64,000 nt of DNA, from NCBI GenBank assembly GCA_025024175.1, contig QCXZ01000041.1, positions 47,487,786 to 47,551,785 on the forward strand, in the 5' to 3' direction. The notes beneath the pieces were generated by a model. It was not told the DNA's origin. It was given only the letters and a program-made list of their open reading frames with translations, and did no database searches. Shown piece by piece: positions 9,428 to 23,443 of the stretch (positions are counted from its first letter, which is position 1; each line of letters starts with the position of its first letter). This stretch comes from Rhyzopertha dominica (lineage: Eukaryota; Arthropoda; Insecta; Coleoptera; Bostrichidae). The position numbers and the translations under genes were made by a program.

Positions 9428-11744
9428 TATGGAACAAGGATAGGAAATTCGTTTTTGGACCATTTTCATGTATAATTTTTCCAAGTTAGCTCTCGTACGT
9501 TTGACACCAACTTCTTTAAATACCCCATATAATTAATGAATATAACATATAAATATAAATCATGCACAATCATGCTATTGTGGCTCTACATCTTTCTTTT
9601 GATGAACTTCTTTACAAAGGATCTTTTTAGTAAACATTATTTATGTTTAAAGATAATACGTGAATGCAATCATTTAGCTCAATGCAGGTATGTTTTCTCC
9701 CTCTAGCTGTTCTTCTTACGTCTACAAATTGTCAGAATATAACCTTGCTCATTCTCACGCTATATAAACCTAAGGTGTGCTATAAAATGTCTAGCGCTTT
9801 GTGTGAGACCATAGAAATCTGTGTATAATGCAAGCATAAATTTTCTCTATAGAGTACAGTGCTAACTGACTCCGTTAAACAACGTTATTAGGCATTATAC
9901 CACTGTTGTCACGGTTTATTGTGCTTTGTGCCTTAGATGATAATGTAAGCTATTAGATATAATAATTTAACTACGTAATCCATTTGAACGAACTATCTTG
10001 TACTGTGGAGCTAAAGGTCATACTTCTGCATACCACATCTCTTGACATACATTGCCTGTCAATCAAGTTCTTTATTAATCAGGAACAAGGCATTGATCTG
10101 GTACGTTTTTGTTATAAAGGATAATGAGATGGCTTGTTTAAATTGCTACAATGTCCTCACTATTCCAATTATGTTGAATATCGGCAGTACATCATTTTCT
10201 ACTTCTTGCAACCTTTATATGTCAGATCAGTGTAATATTTAATAATTGCAGCATTGGGCGATAACAAGCACATCAATGAATACTGACAGAAGTAAATTTA
10301 TTATTGTCAGTGGCTACGACGTTGATTCAAGTACACTATCTCATTAAGCGTAAATTATTATCGTGAAAGGAATGTGGTTACCAACTATTACAACATAAAA
10401 AAGACTTCATAAAACAGAAGAAACAGATAAAGTGAACGTTATTATATTATAGTTTAAAAGAATTTAAGTTAACTTCCTCTGGTGGAAGCTACAAAAGGTC
10501 TATTTTTCGGTGAAACTCTAATAGTACAACTTCACATAAAAATTTGACCCTTTTACCAGCAGTATTGTTAGAAGCATCTAGTTATTTCAAGATTTTTACT
10601 TAATACCTACTAAATTCACGTAAATTGTTCGCTAGATAATATCAGATTAAAACTTTACCCTCTTTTCCAGACTTTGGGTTAAATCAAATTTTTTATACGA
10701 AATTCGGGGAGGATGCAGCATATCTGGATATTTGGATCTGGCTTAAAAAGCAAATTTAATCGATTTATACTGAATAGTGATTGATCTAATTTTTATAGAA
10801 AACAATTTGTAAACAGAGCATGCGATCTATTTTAGAATACGTTAAAATCGAAAAGAATAATAAGCATTATAACATCTAATCATTCTTCTACCTAGAACGA
10901 AATCAGATCTGAAGTTAAAAACCTATATTAGTACTCCTTATTATTTAGTTTTTAATATCTAGTTAAAATCTGGTTGAACCGTTGTACTGTCTAATAATTC
11001 TAATATTAAAATTTAAATTTTATCGATTCTCTTAGAAATTGTACTATTCTTAAGTCTGGGAAGGAGTCATTTAAAAAAAATACAGAGCTGTCACCCTTTT
11101 ATGCAAGTTTTCCAAAATCTTTGTATCCAGTTTGGCAGAATTATTATTTTTCGATGTATCTAGTACTGACGTTAATGTAAGTTAACGTGGATTTGTATTA
11201 GGAGGGTCTATTCCATAAATAATTTATGTAAATTCATTCAATTAATCTTGAAATACCTTGAAAACAAGTAACAGCCTGACATAGTATTCAAGAATTTGTT
11301 AAAAGGTTTCAATATTATAAACCAGGAACTGTTAAAGTACGTTGATGAAATATCAACTATTATTAAGAATTTTTGTATCTAATCCATACTTTTAAAGCTG
11401 GGTACATTGTGTAATATTGGGTTTTGAAGTGTTTCAAGGCTATCCTTAATTTCCGCCGACAGTTTAAATATACTGATTGATAGAAATAAGAACACCAAGT
11501 AATACCTGTTTTACTTGAACAAATTTTGATACACATGCTTATTTAAATTGACTTGAGTCCAAAATTTGCCGGATAATTGATTCCACTTATTGCCTTTGGT
11601 GTTTGGATTGTTTACCAACATTTCTTTAGAATAGAATAGAATGGGACAGAATCACACCTCACGCTAATATTAGTATAAATTTCTTTAAGAAAATTCGTCT
11701 CTTACTTAACCCAATTGCCTTCTCTTTCATGGTAGTTACTTTGC
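9428..11744. other. No gene recognised
   Basis: AT-rich, with short frames only. No transposon protein, RNA motif or island recognised. Confidence 0.5.
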
Positions 11745-12590
11745 ACACTCCAACGTAAGTCCAATTTTGGCCAACTTTTTCAATATTTTGATGATATACT
11801 ACTAGATAAAGCAGATTTTGTTGTTAGGGTCTCTAACTCTTTTGATAATCATTTATCCTTCACTATTGAACTAGAGTCTAATGTCTCTGTCACATTTCTA
11901 GATACCAGGGTAATTCGAACTGACAACAATTACTGTAATTCTAGATTGGTATCAAATACCTACCAATTTGGGTAGATACATACATTTTAACTGCCATCAC
12001 AACTTCGAAATGATAATCAATGTCATACCGGGCTTGAAAAGTAGGATTTAAAAAATATTTCACCATGCCTTACGCAATCAGGCCTTAGGAAGACTTATGA
12101 TATCTTACGTACTAATGGCTATACCCACAAACTTGTGAGCAAATTACTTTTCATCTTCCCAATGTCCCATGTCCACATCATCAAATGGCAGTTTGGCTAC
12201 CTGAAGCCAGTTCAACTTGTAAGCCAGTCCAAAGGTATTATGCCTCGCTTGCATACACTGATCAACTTGACCTGTAAGCTACTTAAAGTGTTTCAAGAAT
12301 TCCATAATTAAAAAAATGCTTCTTACAACTTAAAAACTGGGATAAGGACAATGTTCTCTACTCTATACATTGTCGACGTTATCCCAATGTATACGTGGAA
12401 CAAAGGACTTCCTCGCGTAAGAGTGAATACGGTCTTAGGAAACAGTAAATGCGTTCTTTCCCAGCATACGTTAACCATGGGACATCGTTTTGATTATGAA
12501 AACACCTATATCTTTAACACTGAAACAAATTACAAAAAAAGACTATTCCTGGAAATGTGCTTTATTAATGAAAATGCGAACAATGTTTAG
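11745..12590 (+). pseudogene. Penelope-like element relic (older family)
   Basis: Translation on the plus strand with several frameshifts and stops gives Penelope-type landmarks in order: 'SPILANFF', 'FDDIL' (remnant of the YVDD box), 'NSFDNHLSFTIELES', 'VTFLDTRVIR', 'NVLYSIHC' at the start of the GIY-YIG endonuclease, and 'LSQHTLTMGHRFDYENT' through 'KRLFLEMCFINENANN' at the C-terminus (open frame 12351-12590). The block between SPILANF and FDDIL is shortened. It is clearly a different and older family than the pair at 4818-6755. Confidence 0.75.
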
Positions 12591-13040
12591 CGGCTCTGTG
12601 GCTTATTGTGCCTTTTTAAAAAATGGTTTGACTTACTTAATATAAATGTTTTCAATGTCTGTGTCCCCAGTCAGGAAAATGCAGTGGCATTAATTGATGT
12701 GATTTTCACCACAACGTATTTTTCGAATTTTTGTTCTAAATTGAGCGATTGACTGCATGTATTTACGGTTTGTAGATTTATATGTTTCTAAAACTGTATT
12801 ACTTTATCAAAGCCCTGATAGAGAGCCAGTTTGTACCAGAAATATTTTAAATGATTGAATTAAGACAAAGAACAATCAAATTTATCTCGTTTTTCGTTTA
12901 ATAAAATGTTAAAATTATACTTTGCAGCGTGCTGCACTGGATGCTTTGCTTACTTTGTTCGAATAACATTTGCTATCCCTGTCAGTCAGTGTATATTTGT
13001 AAAAATGTGAAGAAATAGTTAACAGTGTACCCAAACCACG
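12591..13040. other. No gene recognised
   Basis: AT-rich 3' flank of the Penelope relic; part may be its noncoding tail. Confidence 0.4.
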
Positions 13041-13560
13041 TATGCTCTTCCGACCGTTTCGTTTTGCAGCATTTAGTTTAACGGCGGTGTCTGTATTGCT
13101 CTTCCCCAACCTATCCATCGGGATAAATTATCCAGAATCTGGCGTCATCCTCAACAGCTCGCGACGCGCAAATGCCTGTTTAATATTTCCTTTTCCAGCG
13201 TCTCGCCGTCACCTTGTCAATACGGTTTTAACTAACACCAGGGAATATATTAGGTGAGCGTAACAAATTCTCGAGTTTCTTTTGCATTTATTTTTGGGGG
13301 TGGTGAGATTGGAGCAACGCAATCACCCCATATCTCCATCACCGGCAGACGTTGAGTAATTGCCAACTCTCAACTCGAATCCCCGGGTGCGTTTCCTCAC
13401 TTTCAGGGGGATTTCAAAGGAGTTAGCTCAGTGGGCTTCTGGGGCAATCCTTACACGGGGCAGCCGGAAAAAAATTACCAGCGTCTTAATAACAATACAA
13501 GCCGGGAGTAATAAATGAACGTGCGAATGAAAGTGTTCCGTGACGGTTAAATTTCGTTAA
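13041..13560. other. GC/CpG-rich noncoding island
   Basis: Composition rises to many CpG words (CGACCGTTTCG, CTCGCGACGCGC, GTCTCGCCGTCACC, CCCCGGGTGCG). No frame resembles a known protein. It also has an isolated pol III A-box-like TTAGCTCAGTGG (13423-13434) without a B box. Candidate conserved regulatory block by composition only. Confidence 0.35.
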
Positions 13561-15589
13561 AAATTGCGATGATATTTTCTGACCGAAATACGTCGCTGAT
13601 CGATCCTTAAATGGAGAATTCTGCCTACAGCGACGATAATGATCTATGGTTTGGTTTTGTAATTCACATTAAGGAATGTTCACCAGCACAACTGTCTCAG
13701 GCGCATGCTGTTTTAACTAGTGAACATGAGTATAAAATAATCTCAAAGCATCTCTAAAATTAGCGACTGGTATCGCTTTTCCTCGCTTAATGATAGTTGT
13801 CTGTTCCCATAGAAATTCTTGGGAACAAATAATCCAACGCGTTTATTTTCGAAACTGTCCCGTAAGGATTTAAAATAGATGCAGTTTACTTGTGCTGTCA
13901 ATAAATCACCGATCGAAAACAAATGTTGGGTCGTATTTCCCCCAAATGTTAAATGCGATGGCATTTGGAAACACATCTTTGTTATTTAAAGAGCGTGACT
14001 ACATCGGAGGCCTACTACGAACAACTTGAAAGAATTTTATGCTACTACCCGGCATTTGCTGTAGAAGTAACCTGAATTCGGAGAAAACTTGGATTTATAC
14101 TAAAAGGTGAATTTTATTAAGTAAGCCAGTGACAATGTATGCGTATGATCTTGTCTTTGTCCGTACCCTCAACACATTTTTGTGTAGATGCTATTCTATG
14201 CACTACAATATAAGAAGTTAGAAGGAAAAGGTAAATATCTAAGGAGAACAGAAGTAATGGTCAGCAAACAGTTCATTGTAAAATAGGTTATTTATTCTCA
14301 TTTCGTCACTCATTAGTTTTCCTGTTGTGTCATCAAACGAAAATGCCGACGGAATAGGCAAAACAGGTTAATAAAGGAATCTACAGAAGTCACTAGAAAA
14401 TACTGTGACTCTAACATTGGTAATAGATAGATGCATAATGAATGTATAATGAAATTATGAACTAGGTAACATGCATTTAGAAGACAATATTCTAGGCTCC
14501 TTTACAAGGGTTTTCATTTACATCTAGTTGGTAAGCTTTTTTGATCAGATCAAATCAGGTAGGCAGGTTGCTTGCTTGGTGATTTGTTTACTTACCATTA
14601 AAAGTTTGTTTGAAGACTATTTTTATCTTTGACAGGATTACATGAGTAGTTCAAATTTGATGATTTATGAGCACACCTTTTTTTTCGAAAACTTTAAATT
14701 ACTCCCTTAAAAATTTGCCTAGGCGCTTATATAGAATTCAGCTGTCAGTTCTGTTACTCTTCTAAGCATATCTAATCTATTTATCCAATCTACTAACCCA
14801 CCATCTTATTAATAATTGTTGTTGAAAACAACAAATGTCAATACAGTATACAAATGTCGATACATGGAATATCCAGATTTCGATATTAGAAGCATTTTTA
14901 TTTTGGTTTTGCCAGATGTCCTTTGTTAACAGAATAATCTACTGTTTTTACGCTTAGCGTACCATTCTCCTGTATTTATTTATTTATTATACTTACAATT
15001 GTACAAAATGTAACTATCAGAACTAACAGATTATGAAGCAGAATAAACTACTTTTATCTTTGTATATCCATGTTTTATGATTTATGGCTTTCAATATATA
15101 GTTTTATTTTGTTTATAAAAACACTGCTTTTTCCATCTTATAGATGGTATCGATGAGGACGCCATCTGGCGAATGGTACACGAACTGCTGCCAAAGGCGG
15201 CCATATTGTAAAAGCCGAAAGACACCTAAACCAAAGTTTGCTTTGTAGACTCCCCATAATTATGGCTATACTTTAGCTAATCCGCAATTATTATGTGGTG
15301 GTGACGCACATAAGTATAAAACTAAAGTAGCATTATGTGGTGAGTTGAGTTGAAGTGAGGTTCAGAGATTTGCTGACTAATTTTATCAAAGCTAGCCTTC
15401 ATATGTTACCATTTGCCGGAAATAAAGTGTTTGTTGCACACTTTCATGTCTTTAGCGTTTGTTAATTTAAACAGTTAGGGTCGATTTATTCGTTATAGCC
15501 AACTCCGCCTTCTCGTGGAAAGATCTCTGGTTTTGTCGCACTAATTTCGAATCATAGACTGCAAGCTTCATTATGTTGCCAAACAACCA
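13561..15589. other. No gene recognised
   Basis: AT-rich. The part at 15120-15475 is less AT-rich and has a TATA-like GTATAAAAC (about 15315) and an AATAAA (15421), but no terminal repeat partner was found, so it is not called an LTR. Confidence 0.45.
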
Positions 15590-16265
15590 ACAACGCCACA
15601 AATGACTTTTTTTACAGGACTACAGTACCAAGAACGGTTCTAAGTCGGCTGTCGAACAGAGTTTCCAAATCCTTAACCTTATAGAGCCCCAGGATATAAT
15701 AGCTTGCGACAGCAACTCGTGCTTTGACACTTGAAGACATTAAGTTCAAGGAAATTTGCAGAACACCATAGGGCTCCTAGAGTCGGGTCAGTCATATAGT
15801 GTTAGGGATGTTTACATAAATCTTTAAGTCGCTGGCAAATAAAAGTTTGCTGCATTTCAAGATGTCATAAATATCATTTATGAAAGTTAAGAATACCAGC
15901 GGCCCGAGGTTTGAACCCTGCGGGACACCTAAACCAGCGGAGAACTCGTATAACTCGTACACTATTTCAAATACTTTTGCAAAGTTTGAAAGAATAGGTT
16001 TGGGACGATAATTTTTTTTATATTTGACACATCACCACCCTTATGCATTGTATAGGGAAACAAACTTGAACATAGTGAACTATTGAATATTGTAGCAAGA
16101 GGCTCAACAAGAATGAAACCTCAGTCCCTGATGAAAATAGCCTGAACTTTATCAGGTCCTTGCGCCATATTCATATTCATTCATATCAATTGCTTCAGCG
16201 CCATCACCATGACCTCCTCAGCAACTTCAAAGGTGGAAAATAAGCTGAAGTACACCGGAGTGCAT
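15590..16265 (-). pseudogene. Non-LTR retrotransposon RT relic
   Basis: Minus-strand reading, with stops and frameshifts, gives 'GGDVSNIKNYRPISILSNFA' (RT entry motif), 'LGVPQGSNLGPLVFLTFIND' (motif B), 'CSKLLFASDLKIY' (motif C, with the usual YADD changed to FASD), then 'ANFLELNVFKC' and 'VKDLETLFDSRL' from the thumb region. This is the palm of a Jockey/CR1-type LINE polymerase that copies its RNA at a nicked target. Many breaks show it is old. It lies directly upstream of mariner copy A, in opposite orientation. Confidence 0.8.
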
Positions 16266-16320
16266 GATTTTCACTTGTTTGGAACAAAAAGAAACTATGC
16301 CATTAAAGAAAAGCTATATA

Positions 16321-17487
16321 TGAGGCATGTTTTTTAAGTAAGTACCGTTTTGCGATTCCGCCGCCGCAGCGCTACGGTCGGCGTTCGGCGCATGCGCGCT
16401 GGTTACCTACATCTCTTGTCTACGCACTGACGCCATTACAGTTTGATTCTTCATTGTATACGTTGTTTACTGAGTGTTTAAGATGCCTCCGACAATCCTG
16501 AGTCCCGCCGATTGTGAAGTGCTAAAGGCGTAAAACCGATCGATATTCATCGTGAGATCTGTGAAGTTTACGGACAAAACATTATGAGTGATGGAATGGT
16601 AAGGAAGTGGGTGACAGCATTTAAAGATGGCCGCACAAATGTGCATGATGAACTTGACCGAGAACTTGAATTACCGGAAATTGTGTTCACGTTGGGTTCC
16701 GAAAATGTTGACGGATTAGCACAAAATCCAACGTTTAGGCAGTGCATTGACTTTCCTTGAGCGGTACCACAATGAAGGTGAAGATTTTTTAGACCAAATT
16801 GTTACTGGTAACGAAACATGGGTGGCCTACGTCACATCAGAATCGAAACAACAATCCATGGAATGGCGACATTCATCATCACCCAAAAAAGTGAAGTTTA
16901 AGCAAACAATTTCTGTCCGGAAAATCATGTGCACAGTTTTTTGGGACAGAAAAGGAGTATTGCTAGTGGAGTTTCTGCCTCGTAATGAGACAATCAATGC
17001 AGCGTCTTATTGTAAAACATTGAACAATCTGCGTCGTGCAATCCAGAACAAAAGACGTGGCAAGTTGAGTAAGGGTATCGTTTTGCTGCATGACAATGCC
17101 CGTCCACATGTGGCTAATCGGACCAAAGATCTCATCAAATCTTTTAAATGGGAAACTCTAGATCATCCTCCATACAGCCCTGATCTGGCGCCCAGCGACT
17201 ACCATTTGTTCCTGCACTTGAAGAAGCACCTGGGTGGTCAGCGTCTTCAAGACGATAACGAAGTCGAAACATTTGTGATACAGTGGTTAACAAGTCAGGC
17301 GGCAGAATTTTATGAGGAGGGTAATCAAAAACTGGTGCCACGTTATGACAAGTGCCTCAATATTCACGGAAATTATGTAGAAAAGTAGATTAAGGTACAG
17401 GCTTTCATGTAAGATAAAATTATTGCGATATCTTTGCACGTCTTTTTTTAATTCCAAAACGGTACTTACTTAAAAAAACATGCCTCG
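16321..17487 (+). mobile_element. Mariner copy A (internally deleted)
   Basis: The outer ends TGAGGCATGTTTTTTAAGTA (16321) and its inverse ending ACATGCCTCG (17487) form imperfect ~32-bp terminal repeats that continue through the word CCGTTTTG. TA sits on both sides (16319-16320, 17488-17489). Copies B and C have the same ends. This copy is about 165 bp shorter because of two deletions in the 5' half of the gene. Confidence 0.92.
16483..17388 (+). pseudogene. Mariner transposase, copy A, inactive
   Basis: The start ATG at 16483 is the same as in B and C. A 25-bp deletion just after codon 10 shifts the frame, and a second deletion (net about 140 bp, near 16650) removes the second helix-turn-helix. 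The rest reads openly from 16747 to the stop. DD34D landmarks: first aspartate replaced ('VTGNETW' in place of TGDETW), second present ('LLHDNARPHV'), third present ('APSDYHLF', 34 residues after the second). It has therefore lost both DNA-binding parts and a catalytic residue. Copy B shows the ancestral state at these sites. Confidence 0.92.
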
Positions 17488-17569
17488 TAGATAACATCAA
17501 AATTCCAGCTAATAAAAATTTAAAGAATCCTGTACCTCGCATAACTCAGACATGTAAACACAATAGCAT

Positions 17570-17900
17570 GCGTGCTGCACCCAGTTCACCCTTTGATATA
17601 GTCACCGCTTAAATCGGACCCGGTCATGCGGTATTCATTAGCTTCGAAAACATAAATCGTTCGTTTTCGTGTCTGTGTGCCCCTCGGTGAGCACACGGCC
17701 ATGACAGTGTTAAGGCGAATAAATCGGCGATAACGTCAAGTGCTCGGGGGGCGAGACAGGTATTCGTTGACAACCGGACATTCAAATGTATGCGCTCGTT
17801 TGACGACATCGCGTGACAAGCCGGCACAACCCTCCTGTACGCGGACGTGATTATCATTCGGATCGTGCTAACTGCACATAAAACCTCTGCCCTCACTAAA
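17570..17900. other. GC/CpG-rich noncoding island
   Basis: GC-rich stretch with words such as CGGACCCGGTCATGCGG, GGGGGGCGAGAC and CGCGGACGTGATTATC. Short frames show no family motif. A candidate regulatory block lying just beside mariner copy A. Confidence 0.35.
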
Positions 17901-20900
17901 TGATGCTAAATGCAGGTTGTTAGCGTAAAGTATTTTATTAAGATTTAGGGCCAGATTGAACGGGAGATACATGGAAGTTATCGCCTTCCTCTTGNTTACG
18001 GGTCTATTTGTAATGTTTGCTAATTGAGTGGTGCTACTTTGTTTTTGAGGAGCACCTGGTTGCTGTAGTTATCTCACGTTTTCGGTGGTTGGCATAATTG
18101 GTCACCATGAAACGTTTTCAGTGTATAGACAGAATAAAGTAGCGAAATGTGGGATGCCATTTTGTTTTAGTATTGTTTTAAAAGCGGAAAGTGATAATTC
18201 TTGTTTATAAACCTTTGGAACAGTGATGGTAACTCGTAGGAATATCCCTTCATGTAGGAGAAAAAGCACATAAATTGCGAGTGTAAGGAAATGGGACAGA
18301 AACGTTCTATTAACCTTTTTAAGTTATATGTGTGTGACAACGTAGTAAACCAGTCTATTACTTTGTCAAGTCAGTTGTTACTTCCTCCTCTGCTTCCTCG
18401 TAACATAATAGACTCGCGTCGTAGGTGTCATTCTGTCAATATGACAATATGTCACTGTTCATTGGTTACTGTTCAAACTGGTAATAATGGTACTCTTTAT
18501 TGTTGCGCGATTTTATGCTTTTAATGTAATGTAATCATTAAAAAAATCTGTATTTATGTCGTTACTGCTCGCACTTTTTAGTTAGTTTTTAACAGGTTAG
18601 TTTGTTAGTTTGTTTGGTTGCTAGGTACACTAAAATAACAGTAATATGACATGATCATAATCAGTAAGTTTTATTTGGCAATAAGGTGATCGAAAAGTTA
18701 TAAAGCAATGAAAACAGGTGAATTTACAGATAGTAATACGCTTACATAGGCCCCACGAGGCCTGTGCATATCGTGCTTTGGGACGAAGCAAAGGATATAT
18801 CATGGCGCCACTGAGAGTCCACCTCAATCAAAGGACACCTAGTTGTTTATCAGTTATCAAAGTGGAACAGGGGAAATAATCAGTTGTCTTATCCGAAAAT
18901 AGAGAAAAACAATGAATATTGAAACGGAGCAGTAATGTTCTCAAGACAAACTGGCTGCAGATCGCAGACCATCCGCTAATTACAAATGGTGGGAAGAAAA
19001 TAGGGAAGTAGGATATTCCAACAATCCTGCCGCTACAGCTAACAAAAATGCAGCAGCAGTAAGCAATGAGGTCACGACCTGCAAATACCCTGGATTAACT
19101 AACACTTCGGCAATGATCGAACCTCACGGATCCTTCTCGAGAATCGTACTGCTCGGAATCCGTATGGATTTTTATACACTTAAGAACTTGTGTTCATTTG
19201 ATAACACTTCAATTTGCTATTGCAGAGGCCCATCAGAACAAATTGTTTAATAACAATTGCTAAATTGATTTATATTTTATAATACTTGCCTCAACAAAGG
19301 ATGGATTCAGTTGAACTAAATTCAATTTAAGGGTAATAAAATACAAACAATATGTAGGCAAATACCTTAAACTTACTCTCGTTATTATTTGCACGTTTGC
19401 AGTTACCACGTATCTGCAGATTGCTATGTACAGAATACACTGAACCTCACTCCTCGAAATTCAAGACTAAAATGACCAATGTGGCAGATTCGAGGTGGTT
19501 ATGATGTTGTGTGAATTCCAGTATTTGCCTTCTGACAGGTGTACGGGGATCAATAAACAATTATGTAATAGTCAAGTTCTAAGGTAAATCAAATACAATA
19601 CCCAAATCCGATAAATGGAGGGTCCCTAAGTAACCAAAATCGATAGGGTTAGTGGATTTTAAATCACTAATTTTTAAAGTAATCTCTTGTTATGATGATT
19701 TTAACCAAACAATCACGTTTCTGATTGTGCTTTTAATATAAAATATAGTTTGTTAGTCATTCTACAAATTTTCAACGGAATCCTCCTATGAAAGATGATC
19801 TTGCGGGTGCAAAAGCTCCGCTGGCACTCATTCTTACTAAAATAGTTATCACGACCCGCCGCTGATCTGTGGGATGGAATCTGGTGATTGCATTTCAAAG
19901 TCAACACCCATGGATTGTACTTCACAATACAAATTCTGCGCTCATTCTTATTCAAGTATGACGGGTATTTTTTTTTGTTTCAAACCTAAAGTAGTCAACT
20001 CATTGATGCTTGCTAACGACCAATGTGCCCGTCGATTTTCTTATGACGATTCTGTCTACATTCTTTCTGTCTTATAGTATCTTTACTCCTTGTGCATTGT
20101 TTTGTACTTCTTTTGGGCACACTAAATATTTAATCAATGGACATTAACGTGTAATGTAAAGCTAATTTTTCTCATGTGAACGCCCTAAATTATTCCAACA
20201 ATAAAGCTTGACGATATTGTCANAATTAAGATGGAGCATATATGTACTTCTGTCAAAACAGTATAGTCTNTCATATTTATGTTCCTATTCCTCGATCGCC
20301 TACTCTACCATTTTCCTTGGCGGGACTAGATAAGGATAAGGATCTATACATTTCGCCATTAGTTTTGTATCTGTTTTCAACCCATCATTTAGTAGTTGTC
20401 TCATTTTCCTTAGTTTCTTTTATGTATATCGTTTGAACAATACTGATATATTTTTTTTTGTTTACAGGTAAGTCTCGCATATACTGATGATTGTACATCG
20501 TTGAACTGTCAAAGCGTAAGTACATATAATTTGAAATCCAATACGAGTACACAAACCTTTAATAAACACCTTTTTAACCTATAAATGAACTGATGAATAA
20601 CTTATAGAAAGTTAAGCACTCTCTATTTTCTCTCTGTTTAAACAAAATTTAAAAAATCGGTCCTCTCTACCTTTCAGGAGCTTGTGGGGGTGCTCCTGGC
20701 ATCTTCGGTGACAATACACAAATAGAATATAAAATTATTTTAAACAAGCGTTTTGATCAATATATTCAGCAGTTTTCAATATTAACCTAACGTGTAAAAA
20801 TGGTAATCTAGATCAAAACTATATACACGTAAAAGCTATGGAAATAAATAATTCTGCAGACCTGTAAATTGCCATACTTCGTAAATTAGTTATATTTTGA

Positions 20901-21472
20901 AAACGCAGAAACCAACTGGTATGTCTACAGATGTGTCAATAATTTACAAATTGAAAAGTATTATTGCAAGGGTCATTTACACATACAAGCAGTTTGACTG
21001 ATAAAGCATATCGTGTGAAAATATCCCATTGTTATTGTTACGTAATTGAATGTTGGAAGTTCAATTTCAATTATTTCGACTTTTACAAATGTACTCGTAT
21101 TTGCCTAACAAAATTAATTGCAATGTTAAATGAATTGCTATCTAACGTTTCCACGTTTCATCCATAATTCAAAAAAATCCACCAACCAATAGTGACCTAA
21201 TTCTTATTATTCCCGTGTATCACCTCTGTCATTGAACCTCGATAACTGGCTTCATTTGCGACGCGCACAATGGGTCACTAAAAAAACTGCATAAAAACGC
21301 CAAAGCCAACTGTTTTTGTCTTCCCTACGTGCGTATGTCTCGCTATCGGTTTCAGTAGGTACAGCTCGCTTGGCGATGAGTGACGCGTTGACGAACTTAG
21401 ATTTTAATTGTTCGCGATTATTCTCAAAACTCAAAACTGCAATTTGGTGTTTGAGTGTATATTGTGTGCATA
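17901..21472. other. No gene recognised
   Basis: Mostly AT-rich, with single Ns at 17995, 20223 and 20270. No transposon protein or RNA found. Frames in 18291-18524 and 19713-20077 show no motif. Confidence 0.45.
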
Positions 21473-21530
21473 ATGACAGTTGATATGTTGGAGGGCGTTC
21501 TGGAAAAGCTGAACAAGCTGTTAATGCAAA
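21473..21530 (+). other. Possible first coding exon
   Basis: ATG at 21473 opens 19 codons with an amphipathic, leucine- and lysine-rich sequence (MTVDMLEGVLEKLNKLLMQ). A good splice donor (AAA|GTAAGG) follows at 21531, giving a 58-bp exon ending in phase 1. The 250 bp upstream are less AT-rich than the surroundings and could be a promoter/5' UTR. No partner exon or family was recognised, so this could be chance. Confidence 0.2.
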
Positions 21531-23443
21531 GTAAGGTTTTCTTTACTGGTCGGTTGTTAACTGTTTTAATAACTATAATGACATGCCGATATTTTATTGT
21601 TCAGTAAGGGACATGCTCTCAAAATCATCAGTTTCACATCATTGAACGTTAGGCATTACAGTACGTGTAGGTAGGTCGTATTTAGATACTTGTTTATAAC
21701 AATTTACATTCACGTATACCCGTGGCTATACAACAGTTATTGAACATTATTAGCGATACAATTCGACACAACAAAGCAGCTAGCAAATGCGGTTATTACG
21801 TAGACTAAACACTAATCTCTGGCACATTTATTTGATTTTCAAATCACTTCATGCTCTTCACATATATTATTAGCAATCTGATAACGCATACCACTGCAAT
21901 TGTTCTTGTTCAATTCAGTTCCAACTCGATTAAATTGTATTTTCTACAAAATTGTGATTATATTTGCTGTTCAACACCACATCGAACCTCATTTATTACT
22001 AATTCACGTCGTTTTCGCTTTCCTACTGCGAGCATCCGGGAATAGCAGACACAGCACGGATAAAACAGGAGACTGCGGTTATCTGTAAAAGTTTCAGGAA
22101 GTGACGCTACCACACTTCGCACTTAACGGTGTTTTTAGCAGTTTCTAAAGGGCAGAACTGCAACGTCGGCGACTGAACGTTTGGTTCACACGTACAAGGT
22201 TGATTAGGTGGTCTGAAAGTTCTTAATGCTGCCTTAGATTGTGTTCAGAGTGTAAATGGAATGGATGCGGGGTTTTGACCAGCAATGCGTAGAAATATAC
22301 TCTGGACTGATTTGGCGTAAAGGGATGTTAAGGCTACTACGTTGATTAAAGTTGATTAAAAATACTTTACTTATGTAAATATACAACAAATATCTCTTTC
22401 AGATATTTGCATGATCTGACTATAATACTACAAGATGATAGCACATAAGGGTGACATGCTCACCAACCTAAATACATGACTTATATTGAGAAGGACTTGT
22501 AGCATGGTGTGTCGGAGGCTGTCTCGTGGGGCCATTTTTGTTTTTCACTTATAAACCGACTGGGGTTACTTTTGTGAATATTGCTCATTTTCTCTTGAAC
22601 TTTAAGAGGTATCCAATTATGCCTTTTGCATCTGATAGGGCTCGACAGACTAGGTCCAAAGTTGTGCAAGTTTTTGAGCCAAAAAAGCTTAGAAAGGAGG
22701 GTTTTTCATGTTTTCCCCGTTAGCTTTGGAATTATAAGATCTATCCAAATATGTCCATTTTATAGGTCTCGACATTCTGCAACTATTTTCAGTATATACC
22801 CACATGCAAAACTGTGCAAATGATTAACAAAAAAAAAACAAAATTTAGGGTTATTTTTACTTTATTACTCGTACATACATTATATTTCTATGTAACCCTC
22901 TCTTTTTCAGCAACTGGTAAACTTCACTATTTGTCTATATGTGTATTTTTGTGTTAGTTTTTTCCTTATACATTTTTAGCACTAAATAAGATTACATCGA
23001 ATCGAAAACGCACCGCTTCTTTGCAATAAAGACAGTGGAATTAGACTTTGCTTTCCTTGCCTTTTTTAATTCCATTTAATATATCTTTTAAAATCAGAGT
23101 TACTTTTATGTTTTTTTAAATTTCCAATGACTCTAACAAATATTCAACATCTGCTTTCGTATCTGACATTTTGCATCATATACATGTCTCAATTTTTATT
23201 TTTTTTTCAGTTCATATCTTCCAGGAAAAACAATAAAATTGTAATATTCAGTTTGAGACGCTTAATTGTTGATGAGTACTGCAGTGTCGATAAAGTATAG
23301 TAGATAAAGTATAAAGTAGTGTTTAAAAAAATTAAACAACTAATTTTCGATTTAAGAAGAGCTTTATTTTGACTTCGTTGAATTCGAGCTACCTTTTATT
23401 ATAACAAAGATATGACGTCTTCAGATGTTTTTGAACATCGAAT
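21531..23443. other. No gene recognised
   Basis: AT-rich. If the exon at 21473 is real, this would be intron. Nothing else was recognised. Confidence 0.4.

Noticed and set aside
13423..13434. A-box-like TTAGCTCAGTGG
   Set aside because: No B box or cloverleaf follows within tRNA distance.
15207..15473. LTR-like stretch (TG start, TATA-like box, AATAAA, CA end)
   Set aside because: No second copy, no target duplication and no adjacent pol sequence, so the signals may be coincidental.
17144..17341. Minus-strand frame opposite mariner copy A (also 37130-37327 and 61070-61267 in B and C)
   Set aside because: Shadow of the conserved transposase coding frame; it repeats because the element repeats.
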